From Favolaschia claudopus (lineage: Eukaryota > Basidiomycota > Agaricomycetes > Agaricales > Mycenaceae), in contig JAWWNJ010000052.1 in assembly GCA_037176885.1 (NCBI GenBank), positions 1-64,000 on the forward strand: a stretch of DNA of 64,000 nt, read 5' to 3'. The notes under the pieces are model-generated. The model was not told the DNA's origin. It worked only from the letters and a program-made list of their open reading frames with translations, and searched no databases. This document shows positions 1-9,301 of this stretch, piece after piece. A program made the position numbers and the translations under genes. Numbering within the stretch: position 1 is the stretch's first letter; every line of letters begins with the position of its first letter.

Positions 1-677
1 AAACTCTCTGATGACGAAGGCCTCCCGAAGAAAAACGTTTGTTTGCGATCCATTCGATACTTTGCAGCTGATATAAGTTTTTCAGGTGCCGTTCGATGAA
101 GGACTCGAAGAGGTGGTCGAAGAAATCCAGAACAAATACCCTCCTGGCCTATGCGCTGACCACCCCAACCTCCCTTGCTACCACCACCGCCGTACTGGCA
201 ATCACTACGAGCTTGATCGCCCGAAATTGCTTGTTTGGGCAGCTGCCAAGGTAAGTCACTTCCAACTCGTTCTGCGCCTGCTCAATTTTATAGAAAACGA
301 GGTCATGTACCCTTGATCTCCCACCGTTGGGGTCAAACTTGTTCAAAGCAGATAAAGCCATCAAGCGAGCATCACCAATAGCTCCTCCAGCTGTAGCAAC
401 GGGTACGCCTACCCCCACTCTACCCCCGCCCGCAGCGCCACCCCAAACTCCCTACCCGCATCCTTACGGATATTATCCGCCTCCGCCTCCAATGCCACTC
501 CCGCCGTTTGGCATGTATACTCCTCCAATGCCATCGTATTATGGCCACAGTTCCTGGCAGGAAACCCCGCGTCGAGTCGCATTGGAACAAACTCACAATC
601 TCATTCGCAATAAAATCAAAAAATTCATCTCCGTCAACAGACCCCGATACAATCCGAGTTCCAATGTAGCAAGGTGA
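1..677 (+). CDS. 3' part of an agaricomycete repeat-family protein, Pro-rich tail
   Basis: Three exons can be seen. Exon 1 (1-36) ends before a 49-nt intron (37-85). Exon 2 (86-250) encodes a segment with YPPGLCADHP, LPCYHHR and LLVWAAAK. That C..H..C pattern followed by a VWA(A) stretch is one I recognise from a widespread mushroom repeat family of unknown function. A second intron starts at 251 (gtaagt). The best-looking acceptor, at 351, puts the next exon out of frame; one at 365 keeps the frame and leads into a Pro/Tyr-rich tail (PYPHPYGYYPPPPPMPLPP) ending at the TGA at 675-677. The 5' end lies outside the window. No function is known; the short introns and repeat context suggest a transposon-associated protein. 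The family call rests on recall. Confidence 0.5.
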
Positions 678-925
678 TATGATGGTTGTCTGTGTCTGCC
701 CGGAAACACTGGAAAAGCTATGGCCTTTAATTGATAATTATATGAAGTGCATGCATAGTGCATAACGATTCATAGTTTGGACAAGACGTTTTGAGACTCG
801 TCCATCCCAGAAAAGTAAGCAATCATGGCCTGATGCAAATTGGTTTCTCTGCTTCGGCAATTCAAAAGCATGGAAGTGATCATTGTTCTAACCTGCAAAG
901 TCTACATTAGATACAAAGTCTGAAC

Positions 926-1015
926 TACTGTATCATTTCCGTTTTTTCAGGTCACAGGTCACAGCCGGACCTGAATTGAAAGTTTGCAAAAGGTGTCCCT
1001 TGTCACAAGGCTGTT
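926..1015. repeat. Truncated copy of a TA-flanked MITE (family H)
   Basis: The stretch from TACTGTATCATTTC through the doubled GGTCACA motif to GTCACAAGGCTGTT is the reverse complement, with few changes, of the right half of the complete element at 40601-40824. Only one terminus is present. No coding content. Confidence 0.7.
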
Positions 1016-1391
1016 CCTCTGGATCTCGTTGTTGGATTGAATCTGAACGAGCTATGCGACCCGTGCCTTCGCCACTCAGGCTACCGCACTCGGCACCTTC
1101 CTTCACCTCGGCGCCGCACCGCCGCTCGTTGCACTCGCCGGCGCGCGTCGCCGCGGGAATTCTCAGGCTTTGACAGAAAGTCACGGGGTGAATTTCCCTT
1201 TCCGGGAGCTGAGGCTGTGCCGTGCTCTTTTAAAGTATAGGATCTGGGCTCTGTTTACCAATGACTGCCCGTAGAGTTGTCTGAAGGTGTGGGGTAGCAT
1301 CTGATGAAATTCATATCTGATGAAAAGCAGAGGATTGATGGGAATTTCCATAAAAGGTAAGTAAATTGATTTCGCCGCAACTGTAGTCTGT

Positions 1392-1563
1392 AGCTCCCTG
1401 CCTCCGGCACGGCCGACTCGCTGCGCTCACCGGCCTCCCTCCGTTCGGTCACACAGCTTGTTTGGGCTGGCCGCCCTGAACCCCGCTGCGCTCGCTCCGT
1501 GTGTGACCGAACGGAGGGAGGTCGGCGAGCGCAGCGAGTCGGCCGTGCCGGAGGCAGGGAGCT
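1392..1563. repeat. Long GC-rich hairpin, 64-bp arms
   Basis: Left arm 1392-1455 and right arm 1500-1563 are reverse complements at 62 of 64 positions, around a 44-base spacer. The arms begin AGCTCCCTGCCTCCGGC and end ACCGAACGGAGGG when read inward. A more diverged GC-rich stretch of similar flavour lies at 1070-1150. It could be a MITE-type foldback or a source of hairpin RNA. No open frame here looks like a real protein. Confidence 0.85.
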
Positions 1564-1584
1564 AAAGCTTGTCCTATACTTGAA

Positions 1585-3324
1585 AGAGGGCCAGGCCATC
1601 AGTCGCGTGACTTTTGACAGAAAATCACGGGGTTTTGTCAACATCCTACAATTGATTCATGGGTACGTTGCCGGGACGGCAGCTTTGTACTTGTTTGGTT
1701 CGCAGAGGCGTTTGGTTCCAATTTTGCAAAGGTTTCACCGCCGAAAAACGGGCTGTATCTCTTGAGACTACTGAGGTAAAATCTTCATAAGAGGCATAAA
1801 AATAAAAGTTATCCCTTTGGGTACTCCCTCCCTCAACCTTCATTTCAAAGCTGCTGCATTTTTTCAACACTCCCCTACTTCCAGGGGAAGGCAAAGGAAT
1901 TTTACAAATTCAAGGGATAAGATTTGAAAATCCATATAAATGGAAGATATTTCACTCACAGCTTATATGGCTAGAATGTGTTCTGAATAAACGATGGATT
2001 TTATTCTGTTCCCTCTTCGTACGCGGGAGTCACAGGTGTCACACTTACTGTGTACTGCCAATATACCTCTCTTCTCGTCCGATTTCGTTCAAATATGCGC
2101 GCTAACAATGTCATAAACTATGATTCCTTCCTGGAAACACTATACGACCACGAAAAGGGAGTCAAACACTGTTTAAAGAGGCGTATATCAACTATATCCG
2201 AACACTCGGCCGGTTCGGCCGAAATTGGTTGGTCCTCTTCGCAAGTCAGAAATTTATGGCAAGATTGGTCCAAGATGCCAATCCATACGGCCCAGATGCA
2301 GCATAAATGCATGGAGAGTGAATATCTTCAAATTTTGAAGCTAATGGAACACAAAATGTTGGGAAGGATGCTGGTTGCAGCACAATAAATTGAGTATTTG
2401 AGAGCGGAATTTTGTTTTTGTGGGGGATCCAAGTAGATTTAGGTATTTGACACAACATTCACCGCGAAAGTTAGTCTCTATGGGCATTGTGCAAGCCGGA
2501 ACAGAGTGGAACATGGAAAACTAAGAGTTGACTGAGAACAAACAAGTACAAAGCTGCCGTTCCCAGCAAGGGCAGTGCCCGTCAAGGGGGAATCGGGATT
2601 CGAAAATCGGATATAGGGTCGAATTTTTTTTAAGGGCTTGGGCTGACCCCCCCTCCCCCCCCCTCCCCTCCCATATACAGTAATGAAGCTGGTTTTGGTG
2701 TTAACATCAGTGCGTGTTGCATTTTTTATGACCCCAGTGGACGTGAGAATTTATGAAGATCATTCAAAATCGGTATTCGATGGACGTGGAGTCCATTCAA
2801 ACAGATTTTTCCACCAGCTGTTGTACCTTGAGCATTTTTTTGAGAGACCGTGTTGCGCGAGTCACGCCATGATGTGACTCGCGTATCGAGCGACCCACTG
2901 CCAATTTTACCGACAATTACTTACATGAGTGTTTCACCGCCACTTACACCAAAGTCATGCTCAGAGACTAGCTAAATACCCTTCCGAGCCTTTCTGAGCT
3001 CCACACAGCTTCTGAGTGCTAGACACTGGAAATTTTTTAAGAGCCTCCCCAGACCCCCCCCTCCCCCCCACCCGCGGTACGAAATTTTAATCCCGATTCC
3101 CCCTTGGTGCCCGTACCCAAATTGAACTTGAACACAACCAGCTGTCGAGATGTTGAAACTCACACGCGGTCCCCGGCGCCGGCAGTGCGGCGCCGCGGGC
3201 AAGGAATCCAGCAAAAAAAAAAAATCCAGGCGGGGTGCTTAAGCTTGTGTAGTACGATCTCAACATCTCGACATTGACCCGGTGATTTTCTGTCAAAGTC
3301 ACGCGACTGATGGCCTGGCCCTCT
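1585..3324. repeat. 1.7-kb segment bounded by about 60-bp inverted repeats
   Basis: The left end starts AGAGGGCCAGGCCATCAGTC and runs to about 1645. The right end, 3261-3324, is its reverse complement with a few differences. A third diverged copy lies at 1163-1245 in the opposite orientation. The inside (about 1760-2570) shows no gene I can support, and another inverted repeat is nested at 2577-3115. Probably a non-autonomous DNA element. A clean target duplication was not found. Confidence 0.55.
2577..3115. repeat. Inner inverted-repeat element with poly-C/poly-G arms
   Basis: GGGGGAATCGGGATT near 2590 is mirrored near 3090-3105, and both arms continue into C-rich or G-rich runs (2646-2672 and 3053-3070). 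This reads as a MITE nested in the larger inverted repeat. The centre (2680-2950) is AT-rich and non-coding as far as I can see. Confidence 0.5.
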
Positions 3325-4509
3325 AGGATAGCGTTTGCCATCATGGACATCGACCTGCTCAACAAACAGCTGGCACCAGTCTTCCGCCTCGTGGGCATTG
3401 TTTCGGCTGGCAGCCCTGGGGGATGCCCCCGCCCAATTTCAAAATTCCAGCGAACTCATCACCCATTGGTTGCACCACGATTTCTAGCAGCTCCACCGCT
3501 GATTGCAAACTCCACGCGGACTCTGGCAACCCTGATAAGATTTCCGAGTTCGCTTTACGGTGCGTCTATCCATTCTACCCGTCTTCCTGGGCTGAAAGGA
3601 CTAGCGTCGCTGCGGGGGTGGGCGTTCAGGCCAGCCCAGCGCTTTCGCGGATCTACTGGATAAACTTTTGAGATGTGAGCAATCGTCCAAAGAGCAGATT
3701 GCTTTTGCACACGCACAATTGATCATGTTCACTGGTGTTGTCACCGAGGACGGAAATACAGGTCCAGCTTTTCAACCACGACGGTTGCCTGCACTCGATC
3801 TTGGAGGCTGGGGAACATGCTGAGCTTGCTGCCCAGGCCGGCTTTGGTGATGCCCCGAACCTTCTAAAGCTTGCACGAGTTCTACACGACAAGACCATAC
3901 CCACCCATGTGACTCTTCGTTCCAGGTGGACACATTTTTGGAACTCGTGGGATGCCTGGTTGAGATCGAGGCAGGCAAAGCTGGATGGCGAGTCAGCAAA
4001 GAAACTGGTTCATCCCTCACACTATAAGTGCGCATCGCCATCTTGCCGCCTTGAAACTAGTGCTGGGTAAAATTGCCCGATGTAAATTACATCACGGTTT
4101 TTTACATTGTAAAATACGTAATTTACATCCAGGGTCTCAACCTCCATGTAAAATAGCGTAAAATACTGAATGACAGCTATTTTGGAAACAATAGACAGTC
4201 TCGATATTTTAGCTGAGTTCGGGCCGAGAGGTCGTAACTATGTCGTGCCAAATTTAGAATAACCTTTTCTGCTAATACCTCCTCAACAACGACCACCTAG
4301 TACAGTTACACCGTCACTGGAGACTTACAGTCATGACGAGCAGGCTGACGATCGTGTCGAGCATATGCTGCGCTATATATCCTCGCTCAACGAGTCCAAG
4401 GCGCCCAACTATTCTACTTTTCGACCGGTTTTGACACCATGCAAAACACTATTGCACCATATCTTCTTGGCGTCGGCCTCCCCCCGCTCTCACTGGACGA
4501 CAGCTCGCA

Positions 4510-5095
4510 GTGGCCCAATTACAGGCCTCTCTCGACAATGGCATGTTTGACCACACCCGCGACTACGAGCAGCCTGGGGGCGACGACGATGATCCTAGCG
4601 ATGAAGATCCGTCTTATCATCAATACCAGCTTCCTCCGTTCCCTCCTCACATTGTCGAAGCTCGCCAATCTCAGTTGCCATCCACTACAGCTCCCAGTCA
4701 AACTGCAGGTGTGTTACAGCCATTGCGCATTCTGCAGGCTACTAATAAACTTCCAGACCGCGGTACCTTCATCACAGTCAAAGTCCCTATCTATGGCGAG
4801 CCAGGAAACGGAAAGAAGCGCGCCACGGTTACCACAACCCTCGTCCTCCCCTCTGACATTCCTGCCGGCGACTTTCTATCCCGCATCACAGCTCAGATGA
4901 ATGTCGACCCCACATCTGCGACGTTGGGATGGAAAGAGTCTCAGGAGCGTCGCAAGGATCCATATCACCGTCTGTCATCCGAGGACGATGTTCGCGACGC
5001 CTTCCAGCAGCTTCTCAAGCTCGAAAAGATAGATGTCGGGGGTTCTCGCAACAAGACCCTCAAGATACTTCTCAAAGGGTCAAATACGAAGAGTA
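4510..5095 (+). pseudogene. Fragment of an agaricomycete repeat-family protein inside the hAT-type element
   Basis: The frame encodes a disordered acidic stretch, then TFITVKVPIYGEPGNGKKR, LVLPSDIPAGDFLSRITAQM, VDPTSATLGWK and a segment near DVRDAFQQLLKLEK. I recognise the order 'VPV.. + LPS.M....F + M.V.P..A.LGYK' as an N-terminal region seen in several mushroom repeat proteins, function unknown. It lacks a convincing start and runs out of sense near 5095, where a minus-strand transposase fragment begins. It may be captured DNA or the decayed coding region of the element itself. Confidence 0.45.
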
Positions 5096-5109
5096 TGAGA
5101 AGATCACAG

Positions 5110-5360
5110 ACCGCGACATCAAAAGATGTGAGAATGCGGGGTCGTCCGAGCTGCAGAGGAATTTGGACGTGGTCCCCAGTGGTCCGCCACGTGCGGATGA
5201 TGCGGTAAATGGTTCGCTCGCTGATGTTGGTAGCTGCAGCAATGTCTGGGACAGACATATGGGCCGACATTGTGGTGATGAGCTGTTTCTGCTCCTTAGG
5301 TATGTGGCGGCGGTTTCCTCGTCGTATCATGGTGAGAGTGAGGAGAGTATTGGCGGGCAA
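5110..5360 (-). pseudogene. Tc1-like transposase helix-turn-helix fragment
   Basis: Read on the minus strand, about 80 residues show RRHIPKEQKQLITTMSAHMS, then SVPDIAAATNISERTIYRII, RTWRTTGD and LGRPRILTSFDVAVCDLL. This is the bipartite HTH layout with the GRPR linker seen at the N-terminus of Tc1/mariner-type DDE transposases. No DDE catalytic part follows. It sits head-to-head with the plus-strand coding scrap, inside the hAT-type element. Confidence 0.6.
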
Positions 5361-6963
5361 CGCTCGTCGTCATGATGGAGCTGAGCTGTAGCTAAAAATA
5401 ATTATATGACGGGTATGCCGGGAACTGCCGAACTCAGCTCGAAAATCGAGACTGTCTATCGTTTCCAAAATAGCTGGAAGCAGAAGCTCAAAAGCGCTCA
5501 AACGCGGCTGGAATCAGCCTCCAGGATTTCAAAAACAGGTCAAGAGCAACTTTGAATCCAATTCCAGTGCATTTGTGACAGATCAATCGTTCGGCATCGA
5601 TCGGCACAATTTTCGGCAAGCGAAAACGAGATTTTTTTGGACCCTGGGAGCGTGGGAATTTGAATTTTACATGTAATTTACATGTAAATTACATATGTTC
5701 TCTGGGCCCGCTTTGAACTTACAGTAAATTACATGGCCGGGGAGCAATTTTACACAGCACTACTTGAAACCACGAAACAAGCCATGCTCCGTGCCTGTAC
5801 GTCATGCCTTTCACCTGCCAATGAACCTGAAATGTTGAATTGTCGTGTAGGTGGAGGTCAGTGCCATGGATCCTGTAAACCCCGATATTGCTCGAAAGAA
5901 TGTCAAGTGGCGGTGAAGTCCGTCAGGCCTCATCCGGATCAACAGGCTGATATCGTTGCCAGGATTGGAAGAGTCACAAACCGTTCTGTAAGCCCGGCCT
6001 AGCTCGATCGGTAGATGCTGGACCACCCCCCACGCGTTCTGCTCTCGAAAAATCTCTACGCATTGATCGTCACGATGTCATCGCGGGCAGAGCAGGTCTG
6101 ACCGTGAGAGAAACTCCCACAAGGGCTGGGCATTATTCTGTGAATCTACAGGGAATTGAGGTGCAATCTTCTCGGGACCATCTTTCCGCTGCCAATGTCA
6201 AATCGCTGATGGCAATGATGTCCAAATAAGTCAATTTTTGCACTATGTATTCAATTCACCCCTCTACCACTACACTCTTTTTCGATTACTCTACTTTAAT
6301 ATTGTGATGATTTGCGAGACCTGGATTCCACCGACTTCACCCCTTGCCGAATCTAAAAATCACCGGTCATTCTGTTTGCTCGGCGAGATGCTCGATGCAA
6401 TGCTCGAGCCGTTCATCAACCCTACATTATCTCTCTCCGAACAATTGATCAGCCTTGTCAAATTTGCCCACATTGCGTGTGGACTGTTCCTCGAGCACGG
6501 AACAGATTTCATGTCCGGCCAGCTATACAGTGATCTCCAGTGCATGGTCAAAAATGCGATTTCCAAATAGCACATTCAAAAGTCCTAAACCCGTACCTCA
6601 AAGTCTTTCTGTGCCTTTTGGGTGACGATGTTCTCGAAATCCTCTTCGGCAGATCACGAATGATTGGCGGCCACTCGCCGAATATGGCTGTAGACGAATT
6701 ACGCCGACGTATCGGCTCGGCACTGCGATTAGATTTACAGACGCAGACCCCATCTTGAGAAGCTCGCTCGCCGACTTATGCTGGTACGCAGCCAAGATGT
6801 TGATCATCTTTCTCCCCGCAATTTCACTGGAGATCTCACCGCTGGCTCGTGCGATATTCATGCTTGTTATTTCGAGGGACGTCAACAGGCCGTTGACTTT
6901 TTGGCGCGCTTTGGTCTCCATTTCGACTTCGACAAAATATTCGAACCTCCGGACGTTGACTTG

Positions 6964-7193
6964 TCAGAACCATTACCTTGCTTCAACTAACAAGCATGCT
7001 GTAATACTGCATAGCCCTTGAGTCATAAGTCAGCTAGTGACTTAGTCCAACATGTTTGGATCCGGTCCCAAATTAACGGACTGGTAGCTCAGTTGGTAGA
7101 GCCACCACTATATATGCGGGAGGTCTCGAGTTCGATCCTCGACCAGTGCATTCTTCCTTTTACACACTTTCAATGACCTCCGCGGTTTTGAGA
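6964..7193 (+). mobile_element. 230-bp insertion carrying a tRNA-like gene
   Basis: Flanked by an exact 7-bp repeat TGACTTG (6957-6963 and 7194-7200). Removing it restores GTT GAC TTG ATG CGT CCG, matching the expected VDLMRP sequence of the host gene. The ends are weakly inverted (TCAGAACC versus TCTCAAAACC). The middle holds a tRNA-like sequence at 7078-7149. A SINE or a MITE that picked up a tRNA are the two options. No poly-A tail is seen. Confidence 0.65.
7078..7149 (+). tRNA. tRNA-like gene, probably degenerate
   Basis: The cloverleaf parts are: acceptor GGACTGG (7078-7084) with CCAGTGC (7143-7149), 6 of 7 paired; D arm GCTC..GAGC (7087-7102) including the A-box; and T arm TCGAG-TTCGATC-CTCGA (7126-7142), perfect and carrying the B-box. 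The anticodon stem (7104-7108 with 7116-7120) has two mismatches and the loop lacks the usual U33, so the identity cannot be read and it may not be functional. It lies inside a mobile insertion. Confidence 0.5.
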
Positions 7194-7853
7194 TGACTTG
7201 ATGCGTCCGAATGGAGGGAAATATTCCGGAGTATCCACCGAGATGGATCGGTCGTTGGCGCACCCTGACATTTCAACCGATGTGCCGGCGGCAAATCCTA
7301 CCGATACCCCGGACTCAAACGAAATTTTAAACTTTGATGGAGAAGCTGCCTTGCGCACAGAGAAAGCCGCAGAGCCTACAATTACAAAACCCCACTCCAT
7401 TTGGATTAACCTCGACGAAGGGGATAACAGAAAACACGTTCATAAGAAGAGTATTTTACGCACCCTCTCCGATCCCACCTTGGACGTCGACTCAGCGAAA
7501 GCCACGACCGCCTGCTGCGCATTCGATGCTTCTCAATCGGCGGTGACCACTGGGACCGTTCGGCTCCCAAGCCACATGACAAGGACTGCCGACGAACATT
7601 TATTGAAGCTGGAGGGGGTCTTTGCTACGCTCCTCGCTGTCAACCAAAGACAAGTATCACTCGCTGTCCTCCAGTGTACAATTCTCAAATCAAATAAACA
7701 AATCCCCCGACCTATCACGACGCCGTGCCAATAGCCGAAATTGGTATCCCCAGTGCCTCCCAGTGCTCAGTACACCGTAACCGGCCAGATCTACTCCATG
7801 ATCCCTTTCATAACCTCTGCCGATTCTATCTCCTGGGCTTGGGACACAAATTA

Positions 7854-8053
7854 GAGAGTTTGTGCGAGCGACCCACGTCGCTTTTCGATCGCTCAGATCT
7901 CCACAACAACAGATACCAGGTGTGAGCTCTAAGCGACCTATAGGAGTATTGCCCTGAGACACTCTTGGGTCGCTGGGACTTCACACCTGAAACTGCTCGT
8001 TGTCGAGATCTGAGCGGTCCCAAAGCGACCCGGGTCGCTTTGCACAAACCCCC
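7854..8053. mobile_element. MITE family A, copy 1 (TA target)
   Basis: 200 bp with ends GAGAGTTTGTGCGAGCGACC and, reversed, GGGGGTTTGTGCAAAGCGACC. TA dinucleotides sit on both sides (7852-7853, 8054-8055). Removal joins AAT TA|T TAT in the host gene. The TA target suggests mobilisation by a Tc1/mariner transposase. Related copies lie at 53064-53140 (half) and 55774-55931. Confidence 0.75.
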
Positions 8054-9004
8054 TATTATGTTGCTTTCGAGTCTTCAAAAACAAAACAGACAAACTCTAA
8101 TTTGCCAACACGACGCCGCCATCTCAATATTTGTGTCGATGGCCGGTTGGTTGTTCCCCTCTCCTCGCCCGAATCCATGCCTGCTCGAGTGGTTCTGGAA
8201 GATATTGGAGGTGATATTTTGCCCGATGGTGCCGAGGCCGTAGAAACAACTTGGGTATTTTCCGAGTCTCAGCTTCAACAGATCAAAGCCGAATTGCTTG
8301 CTCGTGTGCAAGATCCCGAAATGCGATCAAGAATTCCTGTTTACGGTCCGATAAAAGATGGGCGCTTCCCATATGAAGCCCACCTTGAACTTGAGGGTAC
8401 GGCTGTATGAACTTAACACTGACATTGCCTTGGTAGACGGGGTTTTCATGCAGACATCACGTTTACTGCCATCCGTGCAAGCCCCCGGTGCTAAAGATGG
8501 CCGCCGAAAGTGCCTTCCATGCGGGAAAGAGGTAGCAGGCCCGGATCGGCAAAACCACATGGGCCAGCACATCCTCCTTGCACTCCGTGGGGTAGCTGAA
8601 GATAATCTGATCTCACCGGTACACCAATATCTCACTTCGAGTGGTCGTAAATTAAATTCATGTTGACAGGTTTCTACTGACTACCCCTGCGGGTTTTGCG
8701 GAATGTCAAGTACAACGGGTGGCCGCTGCGTGATTTCCATTCGCAGTGGGAAGGCCATCTCCACCTGTTCCGAGGGTTATGATTTCCAAATGGCGGCCGC
8801 ATCGAAGAGTAGCCTATCCAAGCCATGCACAAATGTGCCCGTGGGGTGTTCTCTATGCTCGGACACTCACTAGAAGTACAATATGCAGGCGCACCTTTGC
8901 GATGCACATCCTAATTGCTCACTGTTTCTGATCAGGTTCGCGCCGTGTTTGAACCCAAGATAACAATAACCCGCAGTGAAGAACGAGCGCTCGGGGTGCC
9001 CGAC

Positions 9005-9205
9005 TGTGACGGATCGGCGTTCGCATCCGCTCACGGCGAGATCTGCCCGTGTTGTCCCCATGACTCCACGCACACAGCCTCGATTTCCTGTATAAGTAGT
9101 TTAGTTCTTGTCGTAGTAGCTTTTCCCTTGGTCAATTTAGTACTTACGCCAGTTCTCTCTTGATCCCTGTGTGCCGGAACTCGACTCCCCCTCGCTTCCG
9201 TCACA
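9005..9205 (+). repeat. 5' LTR of the Gypsy element
   Basis: Runs TGTGACGGATCGG to CTTCCGTCACA with a TATAAG motif (CTGTATAAGTAG, around 9090) that could serve as promoter. Confidence 0.85.
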
Positions 9206-9301
9206 TCTTTTGAACTGGACCAAGTCTCTAGATCTGTCGACGCTCTTGACTACGCTTGCCCACGACCTTCTCTGACCCCTCTGAGCTCGACATCGACCCC
9301 G

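Larger units (their letters stand above)
4058..5762. mobile_element. Non-autonomous hAT-type element with internal coding scraps
   Basis: The element starts TAGTGCTGGGTAAAATTGC and its other end, reversed, reads TAGTGCTGTGTAAAATTGC (18/19). An exact 8-bp TSD, CTTGAAAC, flanks it at 4050-4057 and 5763-5770. A second inverted repeat lies inside: 4169-4215 mirrors about 5427-5476. The 8-bp TSD and TA(G)-starting ends fit the hAT superfamily. It does not encode a recognisable hAT transposase. It does hold a segment of an unrelated fungal protein and a fragment of a Tc1-like helix-turn-helix region. Its insertion broke the MYND gene. Confidence 0.8.
3340..6229 (+). pseudogene. MYND-type zinc-finger protein, split by a hAT-type element
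   Basis: The downstream exons are clear once the insertion at 4058-5762 (one copy of its 8-bp TSD) is removed. The frame then runs HYKCASPSCRLETTKQAMLR, then an intron (gtacgt at about 5797, acceptor near 5850), then CGGQCHGSCKPRYCSKECQ, an intron (about 5914-5968), and DWKSHKPFCKPG. This gives the full Cys/His set of a MYND finger: C-x4-C, C-x3-C, YC-x3-C and H-x3-C. The stop is TAA 6227-6229. Upstream coding (about 3420-4057) matches the same kind of fungal protein (RCVYPFYPSSW, then a segment ending WDAWLRSRQAKLDG) but needs frameshifts, so the 5' exons are uncertain. MYND fingers bind partner proteins; many such genes are repeated in mushrooms. As it stands the gene is disrupted. Confidence 0.75.

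Noticed and set aside
2050..2388. 112-residue open frame on the plus strand
   Set aside because: Lies inside an inverted-repeat element, has no motif and no supporting splice sites.
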